Shown here piece after piece: positions 25,092-32,768 of a DNA stretch of 50,133 bases. Positions within the stretch are counted from its first letter, which is position 1, and the number at the start of each line of letters is the position of its first letter. A model generated the notes under the pieces. It worked only from the letters and a program-made list of their open reading frames with translations. It made no database searches and had not been told where the DNA came from. This DNA comes from Streptomyces soli (GTDB lineage: Bacteria; Actinomycetota; Actinomycetes; Streptomycetales; Streptomycetaceae), in the NCBI RefSeq assembly GCF_003999195.1, contig NZ_RJVR01000324.1, forward strand, positions 1-50,133, read 5' to 3'. Both the position numbers and the translations under genes were made by a program.

Positions 25092-26699
25092 TCACACGAT
25101 CGGGGGCGGTCCGTCGATCGGGCGTCCGATCACCCCGGGGCGCTGCTGCCAGGGCAGCGGGCCACCCGGCCGGCGGTATTCAACGCCGAGCGCGTCAAGC
25201 CGGGCGTAGTGCGCCGCCATTCGCGCGTCGAAGCCGTCGTAGTCCCGGTCGGCGGGCGCCGGCAGCTGTGACCAGGCCACTTCCGCGAAGGCGACGAGCC
25301 GCGGGAACGCCAGGTAGTCCACCGCGCGGGCCGAGTCCGCCGTCTCCGTCCAGATGTTGGCCTGTGCGCCAATCACATGAGCGGCCTCATCGGGCGTCAG
25401 CTCGTCCGGCACCGGTTCGAAACGGTAGACGTCCTCCAGGGTGCGTACGTGGGCGATCGGGATCGGTTCGTCATCGCGGTCCGACTGCCGCCAGTCGAGA
25501 TAGACGTGCGTCTCGGGGCACATGACCACGTCGTGGCCGGCCTGGGCGGCGGCGATCCCGCCCGCGTAGCCGCGCCAGGAGGAGACAGCGGCGCCCGGCG
25601 CGAGCCCGCCCTCCAGGATCTCGTCCCACCCGATGAGGCGACGGCCGCGCCCGGCCAGCCAGCGGTCGAAGTGCCGGATGATCGAGCTCTGCAGCTCGTC
25701 CTCGTCGGCCAGGTCGAGCTCCTTGATGCGGGTCTGAGCAGTGGCCGATGCCTTCCACTGCTCCTTGGGGCACTCGTCGCCTCCGATGTGGAAGAACGGG
25801 GAGGGGAAGAGCTCCAGCAGCTCGTCGAGGACGTCCTCGTAGAAGCGGAGGGTGCCGTCAGTGGGGGCCAGTACGTTGGGATTGACGCCCCAACTGGACA
25901 GCACGGGGAGGGTGGTGGTGTCGATGACGTCGGTGTTGCCCAGCTCCGGGTATGCGGCGATGGCGGCCTGCGAGTGCCCGGGAATGTCGATCTCAGGGAC
26001 GACGGTGATATGCCGGTCGGCGGCGTAGGCGACGATCTCGCGGATGTCGTCCTGGGTGTAGTAGCCGCCGTGCGGCCGCTCGTCCCACAGCGGTGACTCG
26101 CGCAGGCCGACCTTGGTGCGGGCGCGCCAGGCGCCGACCTCGGTGAGCCGGGGGTAGCGCTTGATCTCCACCCGCCAGCCCTGATCGTCGGTCAGGTGCA
26201 GGTGCAGCACATTGAGCTTGTGGGCGGCCAGGAGGTCGAGGTAGCGCAACACCCCGTCTTTCGGCATGAAGTGACGGGCCACGTCGAGCATGACGCCGCG
26301 CCAGCCGAAGCGCGGCTCGTCCTCGATCGTGGTCTGCGCTACGGCCCAAGCCGCCCCCGCCACGGGCGCCTTCCGATACGCCGCCGGGCCGAGCAGCTGA
26401 CGCAGCGTCTGGGCGCCCCAGAAGACCCCCGCCGCGCTTCCGCCGGTGATTCCGATCCCGTGGGCGTCCACGGTGAGCCGGTACGCCTCCGTGGCCAGCG
26501 CGCTGTCGAGGGCCAGCACGATGCCGCCCTCCCCCGGCGGCAGTTCGAACCCGGTGGCGGCACCGACCGTCGTCCGCAGCACCCGGGCGACGCCCTCGGT
26601 CCCGGGGGCGGCCAGAAGCGCGGTCGTGTCGGTCAGGACGTAGGGCGGCAGGTCCGGGGACGCGTCATGCGAGCGGCTGGGCGCGGGGATCAGGTCCAT
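25092..26699 (-). CDS. Beta-N-acetylhexosaminidase (GH20)
   Basis: A 535-residue glycoside hydrolase family 20 enzyme that releases terminal N-acetylglucosamine from chitin-derived oligosaccharides. The N-terminal GH20b domain covers about 1-130. The (beta/alpha)8 barrel begins RGVMLDVARHFMP. The catalytic Asp-Glu pair lies in FHIGGDECP near residue 305, and Trp-rich substrate motifs (WDEILEGG, SSWRGY, NIWTE) follow. No signal peptide is visible, so it is probably cytosolic, unlike secreted GH20 enzymes. ATG at 26699 with AGGA upstream. Confidence 0.92.
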   Translation of the reverse strand: MDLIPAPSRSHDASPDLPPYVLTDTTALLAAPGTEGVARVLRTTVGAATGFELPPGEGGIVLALDSALATEAYRLTVDAHGIGITGGSAAGVFWGAQTLRQLLGPAAYRKAPVAGAAWAVAQTTIEDEPRFGWRGVMLDVARHFMPKDGVLRYLDLLAAHKLNVLHLHLTDDQGWRVEIKRYPRLTEVGAWRARTKVGLRESPLWDERPHGGYYTQDDIREIVAYAADRHITVVPEIDIPGHSQAAIAAYPELGNTDVIDTTTLPVLSSWGVNPNVLAPTDGTLRFYEDVLDELLELFPSPFFHIGGDECPKEQWKASATAQTRIKELDLADEDELQSSIIRHFDRWLAGRGRRLIGWDEILEGGLAPGAAVSSWRGYAGGIAAAQAGHDVVMCPETHVYLDWRQSDRDDEPIPIAHVRTLEDVYRFEPVPDELTPDEAAHVIGAQANIWTETADSARAVDYLAFPRLVAFAEVAWSQLPAPADRDYDGFDARMAAHYARLDALGVEYRRPGGPLPWQQRPGVIGRPIDGPPPIV

Positions 26700-26747
26700 G
26701 GGTCCTATCGTGCCGCGCCAGAGGGCAATTGGTCCAGACCACTACGG

Positions 26748-27818
26748 CTACATCTGCGGTGCGGCGCGGCGGCGCCGCTCCCGCTGGAGCGCGACCACCG
26801 TGAGAGCGAACCCGATGATGACCCACAGGAAGTGCGCGGCGGTCATGGCCGTCCACCACCCCGTCGACGTCGTCCCCAGCAGCGACAGAGCCAATGAGCC
26901 CCCCACCAGCGCGCCCGCGGCTCCCAGCTGCAGGGCGGCGAAGCCGCTCGCCGGGATGTCGTGGCGCAGGAAGGCGGAGCCGTACCACCAGCGCAGCGCA
27001 CGCGCGCCGACCAGCAGCGCGACGAGGGCAGCGCCGGCCACCGAGCCGACGGCCCAGGTGGACCAGGGGTCACCGTCGCCACCGGCGGCGCAGGCGAGGC
27101 CAGTGGTGGAGAAGGCGAGAAAGGGCAGGGGGGAAGTGGCCTGCAAGGCCGCCGTACGGACCTTCGCCGGGTCGGCGGCGAGTTCGGCTCGGGCCAGAGC
27201 CCGCATGGACAGCAAACGCCCGGAGGCGGTCGAGCCGGATTTACGGGCCTGGACGATCCACAGCGCGCCCCCGAGCAGGGCTCCCCCGGCCAGCACGGCG
27301 ACAAGGACCCAGCCGTGGACGTACCTGATCAGGATGGCCGCCACCACCAGCGGGATGTAGTGCAGCCACCAGCCGGACGACCCGAACTGCGCCGGGTCCG
27401 CGCCGAGTTCCACCGCCCGTCGCGCGGTGCCGGCCAGCTCGCCCCGGCCCTTCCGGGTCCGGGCGAGCGCCCGCCACAGCCCGACGTACGCCTCCGCCTC
27501 GTCCGGCGCCAGCGCGACGGCGCGCCGCGCGGCGGCCACGGCGTCGGGTATGCGGTCGAGGATGCGGCAGGCGTCGGCCCGCAGGACCTGCGCCTCCCAG
27601 CTGTCCGGCTCCGCGTCCGCGGCGCGCAGCGCCACGGACAGGGCAGCATGGGCGTCGCCGACCATCAGCAGGATGACGCCGGCCAGGACCAGCACGTCGA
27701 CCTCGCCGGGCTCGGCATGGGCCAGCGCCCAGTCGACGGCCTCGCGGGCCTCGGCGGCACGCCGCTCGTCGGCCAGGGCCTTCGCCCGTACGAGGTACGC
27801 GTAGCTGTCCTGTGGCAA
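26748..27818 (-). CDS. TPR-repeat membrane protein
   Basis: A 356-residue protein. Residues 1-135 hold about three TPR units (YAYLVRAKALADERR, DAHAALSVALRAADAEPDSWEA, DAVAAARRAVALAPDEAEAY). From about residue 150 there are six or so hydrophobic segments, with a cytoplasmic loop carrying KSGSTASGRLLSM. The TTG at 27818 is the earliest start, 10 bases after the DUF3039 stop, and lacks a clear ribosome binding site. Translation may be coupled. The protein ends with a basic RERRRR tail. Function unknown. Confidence 0.78.
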   Translation of the reverse strand: MPQDSYAYLVRAKALADERRAAEAREAVDWALAHAEPGEVDVLVLAGVILLMVGDAHAALSVALRAADAEPDSWEAQVLRADACRILDRIPDAVAAARRAVALAPDEAEAYVGLWRALARTRKGRGELAGTARRAVELGADPAQFGSSGWWLHYIPLVVAAILIRYVHGWVLVAVLAGGALLGGALWIVQARKSGSTASGRLLSMRALARAELAADPAKVRTAALQATSPLPFLAFSTTGLACAAGGDGDPWSTWAVGSVAGAALVALLVGARALRWWYGSAFLRHDIPASGFAALQLGAAGALVGGSLALSLLGTTSTGWWTAMTAAHFLWVIIGFALTVVALQRERRRRAAPQM

Positions 27819-27827
27819 GGCGCGGAG

Positions 27828-28118
27828 TTACTTCTTGCCGCTCTTGTCCTTGTCGCCTCCGCCGCCACCGAGCGGCATCGACTCGAAGATCTCCTTGCAC
27901 ATCGGACACACCGGGTACTTCTTCGGGTCGCGACCCGGTACCCAGACCTTGCCGCACAGCGCGACGACCGGGGATCCGGAGAGCGCGCTCTCCATGATCT
28001 TGTCCTTCTGGACATAGTGCGCGAAGCGCTCGTGGTCGCCATCGCCGTTCGACACCTGCGGGGTCGGCTCGACGAGGGTGCCGGTGCCCGCCCCGCGCTC
28101 GGGCTCAAGAGTGCTCAT
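27828..28118 (-). CDS. DUF3039 domain-containing protein
   Basis: A 96-residue actinobacterial DUF3039 protein. The conserved core is HERFAHYVQKDKIMES, then SPVVALCGKVWVP and PVCPMCKEIFE; the Cys residues form a probable zinc knuckle. A glycine run and lysine-rich tail end the chain. ATG at 28118 is 11 bases after the YqgE-like stop. It sits between the YqgE/AlgH gene and the TPR gene and is likely co-transcribed. No biochemical role is established. Confidence 0.87.
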   Translation of the reverse strand: MSTLEPERGAGTGTLVEPTPQVSNGDGDHERFAHYVQKDKIMESALSGSPVVALCGKVWVPGRDPKKYPVCPMCKEIFESMPLGGGGGDKDKSGKK

Positions 28119-28129
28119 GACGGACAAGC

Positions 28130-28714
28130 CTAATTGAGAGACGGATCGTCGGGATACGTAGCCACCATCGCCAGTTCGCTGCGTTGCCGACGCAATACGG
28201 AGCGCCACAGCTGCTCCGGGTCCGGGGCCGAGACATCGCCGGGTTCGGACTCGACGACGTACCAGGCGCCCTCCACGAGCTCGTCTTCCAGCTGACCCGG
28301 GCCCCAGCCCGCGTAACCGGCGAAAATCCGCAGGGAGCCGAGCTCGGCGGCGAGCAGTTCCGGCGGCGCTTCGAGGTCGACCAGGCCGATCGCGCCGTGC
28401 ACGCGCCGCCAGCCCAGGGGTTCGCCGTCCTCGCCGTCCCGGGAGCGGGCCTCGCCAGGTACGACGGCCAGGGCGAGCGCGGAGTCGAGGGAGACCGGCC
28501 CGCCCTGGAAGACCACGGGCGGCGCGCCGGCCAGCGTCGCCCATGGCTCCAGGACATCACCGACGCCAACGGGGGTAGGCCGATTGAGGACAACACCGAG
28601 CGTCCCCTCCTCGTCGTGGTCGAGAAGGAGCACCACAGCCCGGTCGAAATTCGGGTCCGCGAGCGCGGGCGACGCCACGAGCAGCCGTCCGGTGAGCGAG
28701 GACACCTCGGTCAT
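28130..28714 (-). CDS. YqgE/AlgH family protein
   Basis: A 194-residue DUF179 (YqgE/AlgH) protein. Family signatures are GRLLVASPALADPNFDRAVV near the start, HDEEGTLGVVLNRP, FQGGPVSLDSAL and IFAGYAGWGPGQLEDEL. The ATG at 28714 gives the family's usual N-terminus (MTEVSSLTGRLL); an in-frame ATG at 28723 adds three residues. It opens a same-strand run with DUF3039 and TPR genes and diverges from murA. Function is uncertain across the family. Confidence 0.9.
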   Translation of the reverse strand: MTEVSSLTGRLLVASPALADPNFDRAVVLLLDHDEEGTLGVVLNRPTPVGVGDVLEPWATLAGAPPVVFQGGPVSLDSALALAVVPGEARSRDGEDGEPLGWRRVHGAIGLVDLEAPPELLAAELGSLRIFAGYAGWGPGQLEDELVEGAWYVVESEPGDVSAPDPEQLWRSVLRRQRSELAMVATYPDDPSLN

Positions 28715-28895
28715 GGTCAACATGATCCCGCATCCGGCGGCTTTAGGGAGGGGCAATGCTCAGGGGTGATACAAGCCGCCACCCTCCGCCGCCGCGCGTG
28801 CGCGCAGGGTGCTGTAGCGAAGCTGCGACATGAGCGGTGCCTCACAGCCCTCTCTCGGCCCCTTCCGCGCCCACTACCCTTGCTGCTTGGTGCCT

Positions 28896-28908
28896 GCGGG
28901 GAACCCGC
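28896..28908 (+). promoter_or_regulatory. GAA-loop hairpin in the murA leader
   Basis: GCGGG-GAA-CCCGC is a perfect 5-bp stem with a GNA triloop, 64 bases before the murA start and just upstream of TTTAAT (28912-28917), a plausible -10 box. Confidence 0.4.
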
Positions 28909-28971
28909 TGCTTTAATCTGCGCTGCCTTACCCGCGCTTCTTGATCTGCCCGTCTCCCAGGAACGAGAGCA

Positions 28972-30312
28972 ATGACCGGCTCAGACGACGTACTGCTTGT
29001 CCACGGCGGCACCCCGCTGGAGGGCGAGATCCGTGTCCGCGGTGCGAAGAACCTCGTGCCCAAGGCCATGGTGGCCGCCCTGCTCGGCAGTGAGCCGAGC
29101 CGCCTGCGCAATGTCCCCGACATCCGCGACGTACGCGTCGTACGGGGGCTGCTGCAGCTGCACGGGGTCACCGTGCAGGCGGGCGAGGAGTCCGGCGAGC
29201 TGGTGCTCGACCCGTCCAAGGTGGAGAGCGCCAACGTCGCTGACATCGACGCGCACGCGGGCTCGTCCCGCATCCCGATCCTGTTCTGCGGCCCGCTGCT
29301 GCACCGCCTCGGCCACGCCTTCATCCCGGGCCTGGGCGGCTGCGACATCGGCGGCCGGCCGATCGACTTCCACTTCGACGTGCTGCGCAAGTTCGGCGCC
29401 GTCATCGAGAAGCGCCCCGAGGGCCAGTACCTCGAGGCCCCGCAGCGGCTGCGTGGCTGCAAGATCGAGCTGCCCTACCCGTCGGTCGGCGCGACCGAGC
29501 AGGTGCTGCTGACGGCCGTACTGGCCGAAGGCGTCACCGAGCTGCGCAACGCCGCCGTCGAGCCCGAGATCGAGGACCTCATCTGCGTACTGCAGAAGAT
29601 GGGAGCGATCATCACCATGGGCCTGGACCGTACGATCCTGATCACCGGCGTCGACAAGCTCGGCGGCTACAACCACCGCGCCCTCCCCGACCGGCTGGAA
29701 GCCGCCTCCTGGGCCTGCGCGGCGCTCGCCACCGAGGGCAACGTCTACGTACGCGGCGCCAGCCAGCGCGAGATGATGACCTTCCTCAACGTCTTCCGCA
29801 AGGTCGGCGGCGCCTTCGAGGTCGACGACCAGGGCATCCGCTTCTGGCACCCCGGCGGCCCGCTCAACGCCATCGCGCTGGAGACCGACGTCCACCCCGG
29901 CTTCCAGACCGACTGGCAGCAGCCGCTGGTCGTCGCCCTGACGCAGGCCTCCGGGCTCTCCATCATCCACGAGACGGTCTACGAATCCCGGCTGGGCTTC
30001 ACCTCCGCCCTCAACCAGATGGGCGCCCACATCCAGCTCTACCGCGAATGCCTCGGCGGCACCCCCTGCCGCTTCGGCCAGCGCAACTTCCTCCATTCGG
30101 CGGTCGTCTCCGGCCCCACCAAGCTCCAGGGCGCCGACCTCGTCATCCCCGACCTCCGCGGCGGCTTCTCCTACCTCATCGCCGCCCTCGCCGCCCAGGG
30201 CACCTCCCGCGTCCACGGCATCGACCTCATCAACCGAGGCTACGAGAACTTCCTGCGGAAACTGTCGGATCTCGGCGCGAAGGTCGAGCTCCCCTCCGCC
30301 GCGCAGGGCTGA
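28972..30312 (+). CDS. murA: UDP-N-acetylglucosamine 1-carboxyvinyltransferase (MurA)
   Basis: A 446-residue enzyme for the first committed step of peptidoglycan synthesis: transfer of enolpyruvate from PEP to UDP-GlcNAc, in the cytoplasm. The EPSP synthase-type twin-domain fold is evident (GGTPLEGEIRVRGAKNLVPK, then RLRNVPDI). The fosfomycin-target Cys lies in LGGCDIGGRP at about residue 124. The C-terminal domain has GFQTDWQQP and the PDLRGGFSYL segment. ATG at 28972 with AGGAACGAGAG upstream. It diverges from the YqgE-like gene and converges on the HU gene with a shared terminator. Confidence 0.95.
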   Translation: MTGSDDVLLVHGGTPLEGEIRVRGAKNLVPKAMVAALLGSEPSRLRNVPDIRDVRVVRGLLQLHGVTVQAGEESGELVLDPSKVESANVADIDAHAGSSRIPILFCGPLLHRLGHAFIPGLGGCDIGGRPIDFHFDVLRKFGAVIEKRPEGQYLEAPQRLRGCKIELPYPSVGATEQVLLTAVLAEGVTELRNAAVEPEIEDLICVLQKMGAIITMGLDRTILITGVDKLGGYNHRALPDRLEAASWACAALATEGNVYVRGASQREMMTFLNVFRKVGGAFEVDDQGIRFWHPGGPLNAIALETDVHPGFQTDWQQPLVVALTQASGLSIIHETVYESRLGFTSALNQMGAHIQLYRECLGGTPCRFGQRNFLHSAVVSGPTKLQGADLVIPDLRGGFSYLIAALAAQGTSRVHGIDLINRGYENFLRKLSDLGAKVELPSAAQG

Positions 30313-30421
30313 CCCGGCCGACCCCCGCGGGACAGGGGCCGGGCTTGTCCTCTGCTGCACAGGGCCCGCCCGGCCGCCCCCCTGCCGGGGGTACGGGGGT
30401 TATCCCCGGAAGACAGCAGCA

Positions 30422-30465
30422 TGCGGAAACCGTCGGATCTCGACGCGAAGGTCGAACTGCCCTCC
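30422..30465 (+). repeat. Diverged copy of the murA 3' end
   Basis: 44 bases matching 30254-30297 within the murA tail at 40 positions. The copy still reads in frame as MRKPSDLDAKVELPSS against LRKLSDLGAKVELPSA in MurA; two of the four differences are silent. Confidence 0.75.
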
Positions 30466-30483
30466 AGTTCGGCTTGGGGCACC

Positions 30484-30520
30484 AAAGGGCGGCCACCCCG
30501 GACCGGGGTGGCCGCCCTTT
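30484..30520. terminator. Bidirectional terminator between murA and the HU gene
   Basis: AAAGGGCGGCCACCCCGG, one base, then its exact reverse complement: an 18-bp perfect stem with an A/T-rich outer end. It ends 13 bases before the convergent HU stop. Confidence 0.85.
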
Positions 30521-30532
30521 ACGTGCTGCCTC

Positions 30533-30814
30533 TTACTTGCCCTTGGCGGCTTCCTTGAGCTTCGAGCCCGCGGAGACCTTGACGCTGTAGCCGGCCGGGA
30601 TCTGGATCGGGTCACCGGTCTGCGGGTTCCGGGCGGTGCGAGCGGCACGGTGGGTGCGCTCGAAGGTCAGGAAGCCGGGGATGGTGACCTTCTCGTCGCC
30701 CTTGGAGACGATCTCACCGACGATCTCGGCGAAAGCGCCAAGAACGGCGTCGGCGTCCTTGCGGGTCACCTCGGCGCGCTCGGACAGAGCAGCAACCAGC
30801 TCACTGCGGTTCAT
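30533..30814 (-). CDS. hup: HU family DNA-binding protein
   Basis: A 93-residue HU protein, a dimeric nucleoid-associated protein. N-terminal MNRSELVAALSERAEVT, then the VTIPGFLTFE core and the DNA-binding arm with RTARNPQTGDPIQIPA are family standards; the C-terminus lacks the lysine-rich tail of HupS-type proteins, so this is the HupA type. ATG at 30814 with AAGGAG at five-base spacing. It converges with murA. The downstream 3' half of the ORF on the same strand is shared with no other gene. Confidence 0.93.
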   Translation of the reverse strand: MNRSELVAALSERAEVTRKDADAVLGAFAEIVGEIVSKGDEKVTIPGFLTFERTHRAARTARNPQTGDPIQIPAGYSVKVSAGSKLKEAAKGK

Positions 30815-31034
30815 CTGAATCTCCTTGCATGGAAACCCCGGGGTGCGTTCACCGCCGGGGAAGACGCATTGAAGACGCTCTCGCGCTTCTTGCGGTGCGG
30901 CCCTCACCGCCCGGGTACGCATCCTGCCCCCATTTCTGGGGGAAAAGCCAATCCGGCACCCGGGAGAGTCACAGAAAATGCGAGTGACGCCCGGCACAGC
31001 GACATTCCGGGGGTCATCGCTTCTCTACGGACAG

Positions 31035-32456
31035 TCACACGGTAATGGAGGCGCCCTGGGCCTTGGCGGCGTCCCGCACGGCTCCGGCGACGGCACCGTG
31101 GACCTTGTCGTTGAAGACGCTGGGAATGATGTAGTTCGGATTCAGCTCGTCGTCGCCCACGACACCCGCGAGAGCCCGCGCGGCGGCCAGCATCATCTCA
31201 GTGTTGACCGTACGGCTCTGCGCGTCCAGCAAGCCACGGAAGACGCCGGGGAAGACCAGCACGTTGTTGATCTGGTTCGGGAAGTCCGAGCGGCCCGTGG
31301 CGACCACGGCGGCGGTCTCGCGGGCGACGACCGGCTCGACCTCGGGGTCGGGGTTGGCGAGCGCGAAGACGATCGCGCCGTCGGCCATCGCGGCGACGTC
31401 GTCGCCGTTCAGGACGTTGGGGGCGGAGACGCCGATGAAGACGTCGGCGCCGCGCACGGCCTCCTTGAGGGTGCCCGTGATGCCCTCGGGGTTGGTGTTG
31501 TCCGCGATCCAGCGCAGCGGCGACTCCGGGGCGGCGTCGACCAGGTCCTTGCGGTCGGCGGCGACGACACCGTGGATGTCGGCGACCACGGCGTGCTTGA
31601 CGCCCGCGGCGAGCAGCAGCTTCAGGATGGCCGTACCGGCGGCGCCCGCGCCGGACATGACGACCCGTACGTCGCTGATCTGCTTCTCCACGACGCGCAG
31701 CGCGTTGGTGAGCGCGGCGAGCACGACGATGGCGGTGCCGTGCTGGTCGTCGTGGAAGACCGGGATGTCGAGGGCCTCGCGCAGCCGCGCCTCGATCTCG
31801 AAGCAGCGGGGGGCCGAGATGTCCTCGAGGTTGATGCCCGCGAAGCCGGGGGCGATCGCCTTGACGATCGCCACGATCTCGTCGATGTCCTGGGTGTCCA
31901 GGCAGAGCGGCCACGCGTCGATGCCGGCGAAGCGTTTGAAGAGCGCCGCCTTGCCCTCCATGACCGGGAGGGCGGCCTTCGGGCCGATGTTGCCCAGGCC
32001 CAGGACGGCCGAGCCGTCGGTCACCACGGCGACGCTGTTGCGCTTGATGGTGAGCCGGCGGGCGTCCTCGGGGTTCGCGGCGATCGCCATGCAGACGCGG
32101 GCCACACCCGGCGTGTAGACCATGGAGAGGTCGTCGCGGTTCCGGATCGGATGCTTGGACTGCATCTCGATCTTGCCGCCGATGTGCATCAGGAACGTAC
32201 GGTCCGAGACCTTGTCGACCTCGACCCCGTCAATGCCGCGCAGCTTCTGCACGATCTCGGCGGCGTGCTCCGTGGAGCTGGCCGCGATCGTCACGTCGAT
32301 TCGGAGCTTCTCGTGGCCCGACGCGGTCACGTCGAGGCCGTGTACGGCCCCGCCGGAGGATTCCACGGCGTGGGTGAGCTGGCTGACCGCGGATCCGCTC
32401 GCGGGCACCTCCAGCCGCACCGTGATCGAGTACGAGACGCTGGGCGCCGTTGCCAT
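31035..32456 (-). CDS. NAD-dependent malic enzyme with N-terminal ACT-like domain
   Basis: A 473-residue enzyme that converts malate to pyruvate. The first 85 residues form an ACT-like regulatory domain (YSITVRLEVPASGSAVSQL). The malic domain shows NRDDLSMVYTPGVA, LGLGNIGPKAALPVMEGK and FHDDQHGTAIVVLAAL. The NAD-binding domain has SGAGAAGTAILK and SAPNVLNGDD. ATG at 32456 with GGAGG upstream. It matches the actinobacterial NAD malic enzyme next to hup. The ACT domain suggests allosteric control, ligand unknown. Confidence 0.93.
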   Translation of the reverse strand: MATAPSVSYSITVRLEVPASGSAVSQLTHAVESSGGAVHGLDVTASGHEKLRIDVTIAASSTEHAAEIVQKLRGIDGVEVDKVSDRTFLMHIGGKIEMQSKHPIRNRDDLSMVYTPGVARVCMAIAANPEDARRLTIKRNSVAVVTDGSAVLGLGNIGPKAALPVMEGKAALFKRFAGIDAWPLCLDTQDIDEIVAIVKAIAPGFAGINLEDISAPRCFEIEARLREALDIPVFHDDQHGTAIVVLAALTNALRVVEKQISDVRVVMSGAGAAGTAILKLLLAAGVKHAVVADIHGVVAADRKDLVDAAPESPLRWIADNTNPEGITGTLKEAVRGADVFIGVSAPNVLNGDDVAAMADGAIVFALANPDPEVEPVVARETAAVVATGRSDFPNQINNVLVFPGVFRGLLDAQSRTVNTEMMLAAARALAGVVGDDELNPNYIIPSVFNDKVHGAVAGAVRDAAKAQGASITV

Positions 32457-32572
32457 GCCGGTCTTCCTCCGCTGTAGCTGGTGTCGCGCCCTGATGCTCC
32501 CACCTACCGGCGGGTACACGTAACCCGGGCTTCTTTGCGTACTTAACGTTCGCACGGACCCGGAAACGACGG

Positions 32573-32600
32573 TGGGGCACCCTCGTGAAAGGGCGCCCCA
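32573..32600. terminator. Hairpin downstream of the HelD-like gene
   Basis: TGGGGCACCCT, six bases, AGGGCGCCCCA: an 11-bp stem with one wobble. It lies in the 312-base gap (32457-32768) that also holds the malic-enzyme promoter. It is 170 bases downstream of the HelD-like stop on the minus strand. Confidence 0.55.
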
Positions 32601-32768
32601 TCGGACGCTGTGACACCGACCCGCCATGCTCGCCTCGCGGCAAGTGGGCGCTCGAAGCGCCTAAGGTTGGGCCCGGGGGCTTGGATCGAGCCGGTGCCTC
32701 ACCCAGGCTAACAAACGATCCCCGATTGTCATTCCGGACGCGGCAACCAATCCTTCGTCCGGCCCTGA

